Of a stretch of DNA of 64,000 nt, positions 26,809 to 40,000 are shown in pieces (position 1 is the first letter of the stretch; each line of letters begins with the position of its first letter). The notes below the pieces were generated by a model that was given only the letters and a program-made list of their open reading frames with translations, was not told the origin of the DNA and ran no database searches. The stretch spans positions 17,630,001-17,694,000 of the forward strand of contig NC_060110.1 in NCBI RefSeq assembly GCF_021155765.1, given 5' to 3'. The stretch comes from Diprion similis. Taxonomy: Eukaryota; Arthropoda; Insecta; Hymenoptera; Diprionidae. Made by a program: the position numbers and the translations under genes.

Positions 26809-27994
26809 GGCCTTGTATCAACTACCATGCATATTTAGTACAACGTCAATGAAGCTAGTGAGTGATAAGCTGAACGCCCAAACGTGGTTCTTAGTCTTCC
26901 CAGACGAAGAGTAGTCCACATCATTTGACGGATGTAGTCGTTGCCGTCTTCGTGCTATTCGGCATTGTTTCACAGCACTGTCAGGTGATGCGATTGCTAA
27001 CCCTTCATTTCGTGATGTCTACCCGGAATAATGCGCCCGTTTAGACGACTGTGTGCGCAGTGTCCGTGAGCCCGTATGCAATGTGCGTGTCAACGTTCTC
27101 GGAACAGTTGTTGGATGCATTGCCGAGTGGCGAAGTCCTGTCGGCAAGTGTAGCATAATGTTGCATTCAGGTAGTTTCACCACTGGGAAGGCGAATAACA
27201 ATTAATCAGGGCTTAAACTGGATACAAAGTTCCAGGACGTCGGCAGACTCTCTTCCTCGACCTCATTAAATTGCGTGAAATCTTTTGGTATATCTAAAGA
27301 CGAAGATTGAAGGGTCCATCTAATGAGAAAAACAAGTCAAACTGCTTCCTGTGGCTGCATATCTTGTTATCGGTACAACAAGAAAAATCATGATATCTAG
27401 AGTGAAAACCCACTGCGGAGATTATCAGTGACGACCTAAAATTCGCTTGCTCAGTTGGTGACCGCAACTGTGCCGGAAATTTGGAAGAAGATTTAATGGG
27501 CGCTGGTTGTAGTCAAGAAATAATCACAAGTTTGCTAGTCATCGATCGAACGACGTGATTGTAGCTATGATAGACACTTGGATGGGCATTGAGTTTGAAG
27601 AACTATATAAGCTAAGCCGTTGCGTGGAATTAAAACTTATCTTGAGAGGTTGAAAAAAATTAAAAACAGTTTACAAATATAGAGTATGGCTTTTATTACA
27701 GATGGTGAGATTATTCTCTATGGATTTAGCGATAAAAGAATTTCGAATTTGTCAGGAAAATTCGGTGTTTTGTGAAATTTTGCAAGCAAAGCGGCAGTCA
27801 ACACCTACGTTTGGAATTGATCATTGTCTGGGTCCTGGGTCAAGACATCTCACCTGGAACTCCGGGCGCTTAGGGATCGTGATATGGTGGGGGTAAGTCC
27901 CAGGGCCCGAAAGTTACATAAGCTTCGATTTCCCGCCCCTTGTCGTCAGTCACCAACCAGCCGTCGAGGTAGGCGCACATCCTGCGCTCTCGCG

Positions 27995-28080
27995 TGACGT
28001 CAGAAATTCGTTTTCCGCGATATCGATAAAGGGTCGGTATCTCCATCGTGCTTAAAAAGTGGTGCTCTATAAAAAGTGCT
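27995..28080 (+). promoter_or_regulatory. Candidate core promoter (CRE, DRE, TATA)
   Basis: Three classical elements are stacked in 81 bp: a palindromic CRE TGACGTCA (27995-28002), a DREF-type site TATCGATA (28021-28028) and a TATA box TATAAAAA (28068-28075). A start would fall near 28100. A strong donor follows at 28381 on the same strand. The nearest downstream gene in this orientation is the RhoGEF at 34.0 kb, so this may be its promoter; that link is inference. Confidence 0.45.
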
Positions 28081-28099
28081 CTGGATTTTTCTACCCGAG

Positions 28100-28380
28100 C
28101 CCTTCAAGGATTTTCAAATATTGTGCGCATCGAGACGTTACGAGACCTTCGTGTAATTCTTACCTCGAGTGCATGCTGTACTAGTATACTAAATTTGCTT
28201 ACATGACACATGGGACAAGTGAACATCACGCAGTTTCATTCGGCTCAAAATGTATCTGAGTGACAAGTGCTTTGTTTTTAATAAATCAAGACGGCAAAAC
28301 TGACACGATTTTAACCATACCATCGGATTTCGGGACCTAAGAAGAATTTGCCACTTTTTCGAGAACATCGTCCTGGACCA
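28100..28380 (+). other. Candidate 5' UTR exon of the RhoGEF gene
   Basis: Bounded upstream by the predicted start of the TATA promoter and downstream by ACCA|GTGAGTATAC at 28380/28381. The first coding exon at 34010 begins with a very strong acceptor (a long T run then GCAG) two bases before the ATG, so a noncoding upstream exon must exist. This is the best candidate I can see, not a demonstrated one. Confidence 0.35.
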
Positions 28381-31300
28381 GTGAGTATACACTGTACTCA
28401 ATTAATATTGTATTGTATAATATAGTTACACGACCTTGTTGATCGTTGCTTGCACCCTTTACTTAACGACAATACAAACAATTGTTGACCAATAAAGATA
28501 GCGTACAAAGCAAATTCTGAACGCATTCCAAGAACAGAGGTTTGACAGTGGAGCTTATAAGACATGCCATAGAAATTGCGCAGAACACGACTCAAGTCGA
28601 ATGATACTCAATTTGACGGCAGTTCTGACACATTACTACATGGACCCAACAAACCTTTTACAATGTGATTAATGTTGAGTCACAGAAGTTATCGACGGAC
28701 ACAATGGAATTTGAATTTCAAGGTAGCGTATGCGGCGCGAGCGAGTCATTAGGTATATTGAGTATGAAAATTGAAAGGGGTCGAAAGGATCAGCGATCAA
28801 TGATGTGCGTGTAGCCTGTGTTTGTGCTGCACGTTTGTTATAAACGATTAGTTACTGTAATTGATTGTCTTCCGTGAGTCGAGAACAACGTCTCAATCTA
28901 TCGCTAATCGTTTTTGCAAATTGTAAACTGATCCAGTAACTCGAGGAAAAATTTGGTGTATCGAATAGGCCGACTTAAATTATGGCTGTGTACGGTGGTG
29001 CATATCATACCTGCGCATAATCTGCCATGCGTGAATGAAAGGGGGTGACCTTTTTAATTCTATCGCGATATGGTAATCCGATGCGATCCAGAATTTTGCA
29101 ACGATCCCACGGAAGGATACCCCGTAGAACTCTAGGCGCGGGCCTTTTTTATGCTAATCATTTTTCCTGCACTACGAGATTTCAAACGTAGTATGAATAT
29201 GAATTCCTGTTGCGGATATTTCTATGTACTTACCTTCCTTTGTACCACTTCCCAAGTGTAATACGGTTTATATTTATTGTATTCTTGGTATTACTTTTTT
29301 TAGTATTATACGTTGAGATCCCTGCGATAAAGTTAATCCAAAGTCAAAACCGCTCTGTTGCATTCATCCTCGATATTGAGTATTCGAAGCAGGTGATATC
29401 CAATACTAGAAATCGTATCAAAACAAGATCGTCGCGACATTATTCATTTCCCAATTTTCCGAAATTCTTCTCTTCCTGTTTGCACCACTTTCTAGATACG
29501 AAAAGCATAAAGAATCTGCTCTATGACATTACCCAGGTACCAAGAACCAAAATAATTCACTATTTCATGATAGCCCATCACGAATCGTCCTAAACCATGA
29601 TGAGTAAACTCTTTCCTCGGTAGGCGGCGGTGACCAGAAAGTGAGTCGAACAGTCCATTTTGGCTGAATACTAACGTCGATAACTTGAAAGGGCGGGTAT
29701 TATACAGTTCTTAGGAAGAAGAAGAAAGCCGAGTTAAGATCTCAAGAAGTCCAGGCAAGCCAGTTCGTCGGTGGCACGGTCGTCACCTTGGCACGGGCTA
29801 GACGTCACGAATGCCACTGGGATAAGCATACTTACGATTATCGGGTGCTTCCATCTGCAGTTTGAGTAAAAAAAAAGAAAAAAAAAGGAAAAAAGAAGAA
29901 GAATGAATCGGAAGGTACACGTATACCTGAAGCAACGTTTGAAGGTCCCCGAATCCCTTACAAACTTTTCTCGAGCCAGAAGCAGTAGGAGGGAGTATAT
30001 CCTGAATATTTACGTCGAGGCATATATGGGTGTGGGTAACATGCAGTGAACTTCACCGAGTAGTCGAGAGCGGCCGAAAGCACAGTGCGCACATGCGTGA
30101 TGAAGGCGCGAGAAGCGTATAAGGGCCCGAAGCGGAGTCCTGGCCAGGGACCGTCCGGGTCCTTTTAAATGCCCCAGACGTTGCACGGCGGGATTTTATT
30201 GTTTGGGCTTTATTTTCAGGTTCGTCTCAGCCGCGTATACTGCCTCCGTACCAACGTCGGTTTTGTGTGCTCATCCACACACACACACACACATACACAT
30301 ACACACGCAGCGTCGAAGCGACGGTGCGACGCCATGAACATGCATAGACACACAGACACGTGCCTTTATGCATGTGGTGCATAAGCGCGCGAGAATAAGC
30401 ATCATGGGAACTGAACTGGGGGGACAGGTGTGCTCCAAATATCGGTCTCGCGGTGTCTCCCCCTTACGAAAACTGAACTTAAACTTGGTGAATGCGTCTT
30501 TGATTATATTCGGTTACTGCAGGGCGCAGGGCGCAGGGCGGCCCCCTTACCTTACCTTGCCTTACCTCGCCCGTCACTGCGAGGACATGTCGCGGTACTA
30601 TTCTAGAAAAAGAAATACGAAAAAGAAATTGCACCTTTCGAAAAGGTGCATGCGCCCGGGGTCAATCCAATATAAATCAGAACTTCTCCTCCGCCGGGCG
30701 AGGTGCGTTTGTGTGCCCGTCTTCTTGTAGGTACTTACCTCAGTGCCCGGGTCGGTGTGAATGGAAAAAATTTTGGGACTCGCATACGTGTGCTGCTCGG
30801 CGGTTCCAAAGAGCTCGCAGGTATGGGCCCTGCCCTCCCCCCATCCCCCGCTTCTCCCGTCTTCTTTCAAGAATTCCATGTTCCCTGCTTCGGGCCCCTC
30901 GACTCCGGCTATCCTTCGAGGATACCTCGGGACGGGACCCGGGGCTGCAGCAGCTAGGTAGACGAAAACTGGTCGAGGGCTGCACATCCGAGGAAGAAAG
31001 AGATATACTCGTACTGCATCTTTGTAGAGGTATACAGACATATACGATGGGAAAACCTCCTGCTGAAAATAACAATTTTAAGGGTATCGAAAATGGGTCT
31101 CTTGCCTGCTCGTACGCTTATAAGTTAAAGTGTATGGGGATACCTATATTGAGCCGGTATAAGGACCCCGAACGTTGTGAATAATAGTTCGCAGTATTTC
31201 TTTTTCGCAACGATTCGCCTTCTTTAACTCTCTCGTGCCTACCATTAACCAAACTATCATTATACCTTACACCCCGTTTGTACAGGAAGTTGAGAGATTT

Positions 31301-34009
31301 TCAAAGGGTAAAAGGTCTGTGCAAACCCCTTGCTTTATACTGGAAATAACAGTTTCCCGTCATCCTGGAGTCCTTGAGTGAAATCATACTTATCAGTAGA
31401 ATATTGCAACGTCACTTGGAGGAATAAAAAAACTTACCGTCGTTTCTCTTTCCTTCTTTTATTGTCCAGTACTCGATAATTTCTAGTTACTCATATTTAC
31501 GCGAATTAAATATTCTCATTGTCTCTGAACGACGTAAGAACCTTTCTTTCAATAGAGACACTGTATAGATTACTGTTGTTCTCATTGCACGTTTAAGTTC
31601 TTCAATTCATAGTAGCTGAGTAATAATTGTACTCTTGTAATAACGAACTCCAGTGCGGATGGTACAACGGAATCGTTTTGTGCCATGTGGCTGCTCTGGG
31701 GTGTACTCCAGGGGAACAATTATACTCTATGTGCGTGTTACCTCCACTTACTTATATAATAAGACAGAATTGGCGGTAGTTACACCAAAGTCACTCGTTC
31801 GCATAGCCTGATACGATAAATTGCAAACTACTTTTGAAAATTCGAAGTGATCTACGGATCAACGTGCCATCCAACGATATAGTATATATTTGCAGTAAAA
31901 AAAGGGGCACCCCTGTGGGGGGAACGTCGAGGAATAAACGTTGGCAGTGTTTATACATATAGATGCGTAAGAAGATAGGCGGCTCTTCTGTTTGCCACTG
32001 TTTCAACTTTTGGGCCTCTTACCTCTTTCCGCACTGGCAAGGGTACGCTGCTGTACATGGATGCATGTAGTCGCATGTACGTGTCGTGGTATGTGCGGGC
32101 TAAGGAGGACCTTTGAAGGGCCAGATGGGCCCGATACGTTCGTACCATATGGGCAGGTGCCAGTTCGTGTACGCGGAAAGCAACGCGCACACCAGCTTAG
32201 AGCACATAATAAAAATGGGTTCTGGAAGACGGTGGTGTGTACGGGATAGACAGTCGGACACGCGCGCGAACCATACCAACAGCTCCTATGTAAATGAATG
32301 CATTTTTATAATGGCCCACAATGCGAGCGCCCCCTTCAGGGACCGTTAAAAGTTAAAACCTGCTGCTGGATGCACTTTTTATTCCGCTAAAGTGCAGTTG
32401 GACACTGTGCGAAATTTGCTCTGTTCAGTGAACGATCTTTTACGAAGCAAACCGTGGCTCAAGCCGCTGCAATTGCACACCAATGAATGTTTTCAGATAT
32501 TTTCTTTTTCTCTCTCGATAAATCACTATTCACGTCTCTTTTCAATTGATATTCGATAAAATTAACTATACAATACACACTTGAAGAAACATATAGCTGA
32601 TGAGTGCAGGTACTTATGGCCACAAACTGTGCGATATATGAAAGCAAAAACTTAGAGCAGTGTTAGGCACTAATTACCGCCAGAGCCAGCTGACGATTGT
32701 ATAAAATTCAAAGCGTTTTTGTTGGTGAAAATTTTATTTACGCATTTTTCGGGTACGAATAGAGCTGTAATCGCAAAGTTAGATCTCTAGGTTTCAAGCA
32801 TACTTGCAATTAGACACAGGAAATTACGTTGCTCAAAGTCCTACGTCTCACGGTCGTTATCGAAGCGTATAAAATTGTCGCTGAGAAAATGTGGTTTATG
32901 TCCATCTAGTGTAATAAAATGAGTATATACATAGCCCGTGTTCCGATTAATAGTATAAGAGACTGCACACCTGCCTATTATACCCATGTGTGTAACGTGG
33001 TGTGTCTATACTTGACTCAAGTGTTTTTCAATTTATGTTAATTCGACTGCCGTGGAGCGTGCCACTATAGCGGACGGTTTTAAATGCAAGAGATTTATTA
33101 GAGTAATTTGTTAACAAGAAAAGTTGTCACGCTCTAGTCATCGTCCATATTTATATACATATATCTGCATGTTGTGCAAGCTGCATATAGGAAACTGTAG
33201 GTACAGCGTATGTTTCCGTGCGTAAACAATCAGAATGAAAGTGTGCATCTTCACTTTCAGATCCCCTGCAGTTGCAGACGGAAGGAAGTTCACGGTCTCT
33301 CTTTCGCATGTACGGATAATGCACCTTGCGATGGTGTACCTGCATTATAATTAGAGTTCCACGAGCGGAAATCGGGCATTATATACTCACCGCAGATAAT
33401 TGTACCAATCTTCAAAAAAAAAATGATTCCTGTTTTCCGATTTTTAATCCTTTTCACTGGACTGCATTGTAATAGATTTTCTCATCGTTTATCAAGCCGG
33501 TTGTACATAAAACTAATTCAAAACTACATAGCTGTGCATCAAACGATTTCCTGCTTCGAATGAAAGTTCGACGATGAAGATTAATATGTTCCCATATGCC
33601 CGTAACGTCGGCGGCTTAATATGTGGCAAGAATCATTCAGGTTCGCCTCAAAACACTATTAAATTGGCCACTGGCCGGACGAGGGTCGAAGTGCTAAGTT
33701 GGAAAACCAACTCGGGTGCGTTATATTGCTACACCTGTTTCAGTATTTTTACGTTTCTGTATTTCCCGTATGTCACAACAGGTGCCCACGCCTACCTGAC
33801 TTATATACAGACAGCACGTGCAGCATCTACCCAATGATCTACCCATTTTGATCCATCATTAAAGATCCGGAGAAGAAAGAAAAAGACTATTTTTGTTCTC
33901 TGTAATCAGCCGCGTACTTACAATGGGTTATCAGTTTATTTATTCGTCTTTGCGGCATATTCGCACACTTCCAAACTATACTATAGCCACGATTGGTTTT
34001 TTTTTGCAG
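28381..34009. other. Gene-poor stretch, possible leader intron of RhoGEF
   Basis: No recognisable exon. GC-rich DNA at 30.5-31.1 kb is open in several frames on both strands at once, which is a composition effect. Short hexamer repeats occur at 30518-30570. A CA microsatellite is listed separately. Confidence 0.45.
30276..30306. repeat. (CA)n microsatellite, slightly interrupted
   Basis: About 31 bases of CA dinucleotide with two T interruptions. Confidence 0.85.
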
Positions 34010-34011
34010 AA

Positions 34012-37000
34012 ATGCTGAAGTGGACTGTGTCCCGATCTCTCTCGACGGCGAGTTCGACGCCTCACGGACCCCCGCAGCCAAACCGGACCCGACGACCCTT
34101 CGGCGACCTGTCAAACACTCCCCCCACTCCACGGTCCCAGACTCAGTCCCAGGTTAATCCGATTCGTTCTACGCCTGCGCGCAGGCGAAGATGCCGAAGC
34201 CACGGGAGCGACCTGCGCGCTTACTTTCAAACGACGAAGCCGAATCTGCGTTCGGCGAAGCGACAATCGATGTCTCGAGCGAATGGTAAGACCGAGAATT
34301 TCGAGAGCTTTTATCAGAGCACTCCACGCGTCGACGCCGACATTGGGCCGCTGACTTTGTGCCCGGAATCGGTCGCCGGAAGGCGGACCGTCGCCATGAC
34401 GCTTCCAGCGAATCCCAGTCTCCTCGCAGCCGCTGGTACAACGCTGCGCACCAACGCGGAACTTCCACAAAACCTGATGAACGAGGCTAGGGTCAATCTG
34501 CAGTCCCACGTGTCCGACTTCTTTCAGCAAATCGCCGTCGCCGCTAGTCCCGAAGACATGATGGAGGCTGATCCCGTCGTCCCTCTTACCAAGAGTCGAA
34601 TTTATTCACAAAACTGTGATTTACGCAGGGTGACATTCCCCGCAGACTTCTGCCGCACCCCTCACGTTCCCAAACTTGCCAAAATAACCAAGCTCCACAA
34701 CCGCTGCCGAACTCCCTATCATACCAAGGCTCCAGGTACATCCAGGAGTCCGTTCAAGTCCAAAGAACCATCGAGCGTCGGTCAGACTCCGCTGATAGCC
34801 AGATTGAACCACCTCAACCTGGACCACGACCTCGCGGTGAAGTTTGAAAACGTGGACAACACGGTGACGGAGGTACTACACAAGGACCAGGAGGCCTGCA
34901 GCGCGATCGTAGGTAAGTCGGTGGCGGAAATTCTCGCCTCTGATGAGAGTGAGAGACTTATTGCCCGAGAGGGTCAGCCCAGTCCCGTCGCTTCAACCGA
35001 TCCTAGAAATTCGTTCGGCGAATGCGGTGAGGACCGACGAGAATTCGTCGCTGAGCCGCCGGAGACGAAGCAGAAAGTTGAGAGTCCAGACGAGTTGATG
35101 GAGAGCGAAGAGAATGTCTACGAGACAATCGAGGATGTTCGCAGAGTCGACGAACCGGTTGCCGAACACAACGACAGCTCCGTATCGTCGGCCAGTCAAC
35201 TCCTCGAGGATCCTTCGCCGATGTCCTGGGCGGCCGCCTCGCCTCTCGATCTCGACGGTCAATTCACCCTGAGGAGGCAGCGCGGCATTCGCCGTAAAAG
35301 GACCGGCCAGCAGCGCGACCTTCAAGACACGGATGCGACCTTCTTCGGGGTGAGACGAAAACGCGCCAAGAGACGGTCGGCGAGTTTGAGTCCGCAGAAG
35401 AGCGCAGTTCCATATCGCGAAGCGAGTCCTACCGGGTTTATTTACGAGGCTGTTAACCTGGAGGTGAACAAATGCGTCCTTGAAACCAACCTCGACGCCT
35501 CTTGTGAGGCTGGAACTGCCTCCGTCAGCAAACAATCCTTCTGCCCGAGCATCGAAGAGCGGAAGACCGAGGATTCCAGCTCCCGGAAAACCTTATGCTG
35601 GGACCTCGACAGTCCAAAATCCTCGATGAACGACGATTTTCACAGCTCAAAGTCGTTCTTAACTTCGGTTTCCGTCACCCCAGAAGCACCTCTCGTCGCC
35701 ACGGTCAGAAGATGCTTGAAGTACAGTCCCGAGGGGGAAACCTATCAGCCATGCAGTTCTCGGGGGTCGATTGAAGTCGAATTATCCACCCAGGGTGACC
35801 ACATACGGGTCCGCGGTAAGTTAGTTTCACCTCTCATTGTCAACTGTATACGATTTTATTAATCGACAGAGATTTCATCCGACCTTCTCATTTTTCTTAC
35901 ACGTTCGAACGGTATTAAAGTCAGGGCGTGACATCTCTCCGACCGATTTCCGCTTGTCTATCATAAGTATTTGATCGGAAGATGCGACCTTAAATCTTTT
36001 TCGATCATCTTTCCAACGGATACATGCGTCCCTTTTTGCGTGTACTTTGATTTCGAAGTTCGAGGCGAGGATCGAGCGGGTTCCATGACCTGAGAAGACG
36101 TACCTGGCCGAAGGACTGAGCATGCGTCGGTTTGTTCTGAGAGGGTTGAAGTGAGGTCTATACGCGATGTGCCAGTAACCCAAAGACCTTTGCGGCATTC
36201 AAATATTCGGTCAGTGGGCCTGTCATTGATTAAAAACTGGCCAATCTTGGGTTAGCATAATAACTCAACGTCGTCGCAGTGATTAGTTTAAGCACCGTTC
36301 GCTACAGCTTCAGTATTCCCAAGGGTTGATACTTGATACACACGGACATCTCGCAGCTACATTCGCTCGGGTTAGACCGTCCATTTGTGTACATATAAGT
36401 ACAACATACACAGGCATAGACAGAGGAATCTGCACCTGTATCGATAACAGCTATGAAGCAGGCATAGATTTCAACCCCGTGACGTGCATACGTACCAGTG
36501 ATATACTATACATACCTATATGTGCGTGTGCGTTCATCCCTCGTCATCGTCGCAATCGGGATGCGGGTAAGAGTCTCCTAGCATCCGAGTGGATCCATTC
36601 GCGAGATATTTCGAGGGTTCTTTAGGCAGTATTTAACGCTCACGAGATGTCAATAACTGACAACGGACCTTACGTCGGAAAATATTTGATTCAAGATCGT
36701 CTGCGTATGAAACCGAGTTGATTTGCCCCGGACAGAATCATTTCAGCTGCAGGCTTGTATACTTCTGATATTGTTGATTTTATCTCGTGAGAATTTTGAC
36801 GGGACGGTATCTCTTCCAAAATTCATCCAGACTTATATTATATCTACTCTTCTATAGGCATTAGCGTATGGTTGCCAAGTTTACGTGACTACGGACACGG
36901 CAGTGACCGAGTTTCGCATTTGCGGGGGTGAAAATTGGACGGAATCCAAGAGGAGGATTGTTTCCATTGCTCCGAACAGAATCTCGAATCTTTATTATGT

Positions 37001-40000
37001 TCGTGGCGGTGTTGGCCATCTTGGACAAGAATGGCGGCAATTTTTATTAGAAGAATTCGAACAGAACAAGCGGTGATAGCACCGTTTTTATCTCTGTATA
37101 TCGCGTTTAGATGCAATCAATTCTCATTCTCGAACGTCATGTCCATCCCTTCTTAGAAGATAACGAGACGGGAATGAGGTGGCAGATTTTCGTTAATCCG
37201 TTCTTAAAGTTCGAAAAGGGAGTAAAAAATTCATCGACCGTATAACAATCCAATTTCACGACGGGCTTGATCATCCGATGTATAATCCGAGCGTGTATTT
37301 TATTTCGGCACGTTTTGTGCCAATGCAGTGATAAGGTGCAAGGATTTGAAGAGAGCCTACGAAGGGCCTGTCCATGCCTACGTGAAAGCAACGCTTAGGA
37401 AATCCGACGGGGAGATAAACACGGTGAAAAGGACCGCCGTCCACAGGGCAACGCCAAACCCAATCTTCAACGAAACCCTGATACTGCCCTGGACCAACAA
37501 CAACAACAATTCACCTGCGAAATCGGCCACCCTGGACATTGCTGTTTGGCACAGGGATCGCAGAGCGAGGTGAGTGACGAGAATCTTATCCATCTTCTTT
37601 TCGAGCAGATTGTAAATTCGTGAATTGACCTGCAACGTTAATGCGAATTGAAATTTTTTTCACGAAAAACTACTAGAGTATAGCATTTTCACGGGGGACA
37701 TTCTCTTTGTAAATCAATTGTATGTCCAAAGGCATTAGTAAAACCACAAATGGGTATGAAAAGCAATGGAATACTGTGCAGAGGGTGAAGAAGAGGCCTG
37801 ATTTTGAGAGCCCGAAATTTCAGAAAGCTTCGGCTCGCCACGGCAGGAGGGGGGAATCGATGCAAGTGACGCAGGCGCCCGAGGATCGCGGGCTCCACGT
37901 GCGCCTCAACGGCGTCACGACGTCGGGCGTCGTGACGTCGTTTACGGCTGCAACGGGTGCAAGTTTTTCCGGATTCACAAACAAAAGTTGAAGCACATAA
38001 CGGGCGGGTGACGACGCGGTCCGCAAGACCGTTTTTCACGAATACATATACCCAAGCCTATGTGCAGATAGGTACATAAGGATATATATGCACCATGTAT
38101 GCATAGACGCGTATATACGTACATACGTACAGATTCATACCCGCGTGAAATTTCATGCGCCATGAATACGAGACAAAAGTACAAAGAGCTGTATTTAAAT
38201 GTTCACCGTTTGTCTGGTTGTTTCAGGCGCAGTGAACTCCTGGGCTGTATGACTCTACCCCTGCCTTTATCTCAGGACAAGGTAAACATCTTTCAATTTT
38301 TCAAACAAAAGACTGCATTTATTCCCATCTTTTCAATTTCGCAGCTATTTTCAAGCTACGAGTTTTTCAATCTAGGGTGCGTCTTGTATCTGATGTGAAT
38401 ATTATGAGAAAAAAATTCTGATTGCAAGTTATACGTCATCATTACTTAGGGAAATGATGAATTTGAATGACGTTCTTCTGACTACAGATTGAAATCCAAA
38501 TTAGAAATCGTATGGAGTGAAGACACTAAATAGTTATGCTCGGAAGCTTCCTTATCATTTGCATAATTTTCCTTGTTAGTCTGGACTCCCTTACAAATTA
38601 AAAGAGAAAATTGTTTGAGGAAAGCTGATATGTCTGACGTAGATTGTCCATCACGTTTTTGTACTCAAAGTAAGAAACTTACTGTTTTTTTGCAGTATAT
38701 CTTGACAAGTCAGACTGTTTGCAGTTTCCCCGTTTGTCTTGTGAAACACAGTTGGTTCGTTCCGTAGTAAGATGCAACTGGATTGCAGTGGATAGCAGAA
38801 TGACAGTGTCGGGTTGAATGGTTCCGCACGTAGAGAATTTCGCGTAATTTTCAGACATTCCGGTACAATACGGGAGACGTATAAGCTAGTTATATTCACT
38901 TATGGACCAATAATCGATACCAACTTACGCATCTGGTCGTAACGTAGAATAGCTAAATATCATTGAGCCCTAAATATGCGCTGAATAAGCGGTGATATTT
39001 TACCCACACGTATACCATTATTTTAACGTTTGTAATACAAACAAGTCCCTAGGAGCCCTCGGCGTGAACTCGGGTTCAATGCTATAATATTTTTCACCCC
39101 CGGGGTTCCTTTTCCAACTGAACAATGTCACCCCGGATCGCGTGTTATACCTATATAGGTGCATAAGCGTCGATGAGGCGGTGATGGTATAATCGTATTG
39201 CACACAACCCCCCATATCCGTCTGTCAGTGAACACTTCCGCCTCAATTAAATTCTCGTACTCGCACAATGCCCATTCGTAATTATAATTTACCAATCAGA
39301 AATTATAAGGCTTGTTATGCGGCCACGTGGCGCAACCACAGCCGAAGACTCCGTGTGTATTCTTGCTTGCTTTTTACGTGCATACATGGATAAATGTTAT
39401 AGGCAGATTATACATGCATGCATAGTATGTATAATGTAATAAGAAAGAAAAATGGAAGTGAATTGTAGACGCCCGTGATGGCCAGGTGCGTGGAGGACAG
39501 GAAAGAGGGACAAGAAAACCGAGGGAGTCGATGTGCCCTTACAATTTCACCCCCGCGACTCTCTCGCCTTTTGAAACCTTATTCTTGGTTCATTTTTTTT
39601 TTTTTTTTTTGTTTTTTTCCTCTACTGCTTTTGCTTTTACGCTTCTCCGTTTATGCATTCATTTCATTTTACTATTTAATTCACTTACAAACATCATAGA
39701 GGCTGGAAGAAGTTGGTATCAAGTTCCACAGTTCTATTTTTAAATCCATTGTGCCAAGCGTATTGTCGCGGTTTTAAACGCGATGAATAATTAATCTCAG
39801 GTCGAGGAGGGAGTGTTTTTAAGAAAGTCCTGAGATTTTTTTTTATTCTTATACATCCATTTGAAATGTCACGACTCACCTTGAGAGCAGGCATACATTG
39901 ATCGTTATGCTCAGATATTATATATTTCTTATCACGAGAGTAAAGAAAGAAAATGGAACGGAGAAAGCGAAAGGCAAAATTCATTTCTCGCGAGGTGTGC

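Larger units (their letters stand above)
14605..27994. other. 13-kb gene-poor region upstream of PRRX
   Basis: No exon of a known family is visible on either strand. Open frames up to about 120 codons occur but are unspliced, uneven in composition and often overlapped on the opposite strand, so I treat them as chance. The PRRX leader and promoter must be just above 14604, and distal enhancers are plausible throughout. Simple repeats and one long hairpin are listed separately. Confidence 0.5.

Noticed and set aside
27019-27201. Arg/Thr-rich minus-strand frame near the hairpin, considered as a transposon remnant
   Set aside because: No transposase, reverse transcriptase or gag motif can be seen.
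29210-29593. Frame of 127 codons with a hydrophobic start
   Set aside because: It begins with a non-ATG codon, lacks homology to anything I know, and lies in AT-rich DNA where hydrophobic residues arise by chance.
30598-31184. Overlapping open frames of 111-157 codons on both strands
   Set aside because: GC-rich DNA open in several frames at once, with no family resemblance and no splice context; a composition effect.
37722-37991. 89-codon ATG frame inside a RhoGEF intron
   Set aside because: It does not fit the C2 domain on either side, and the flanking exons already join in phase without it.
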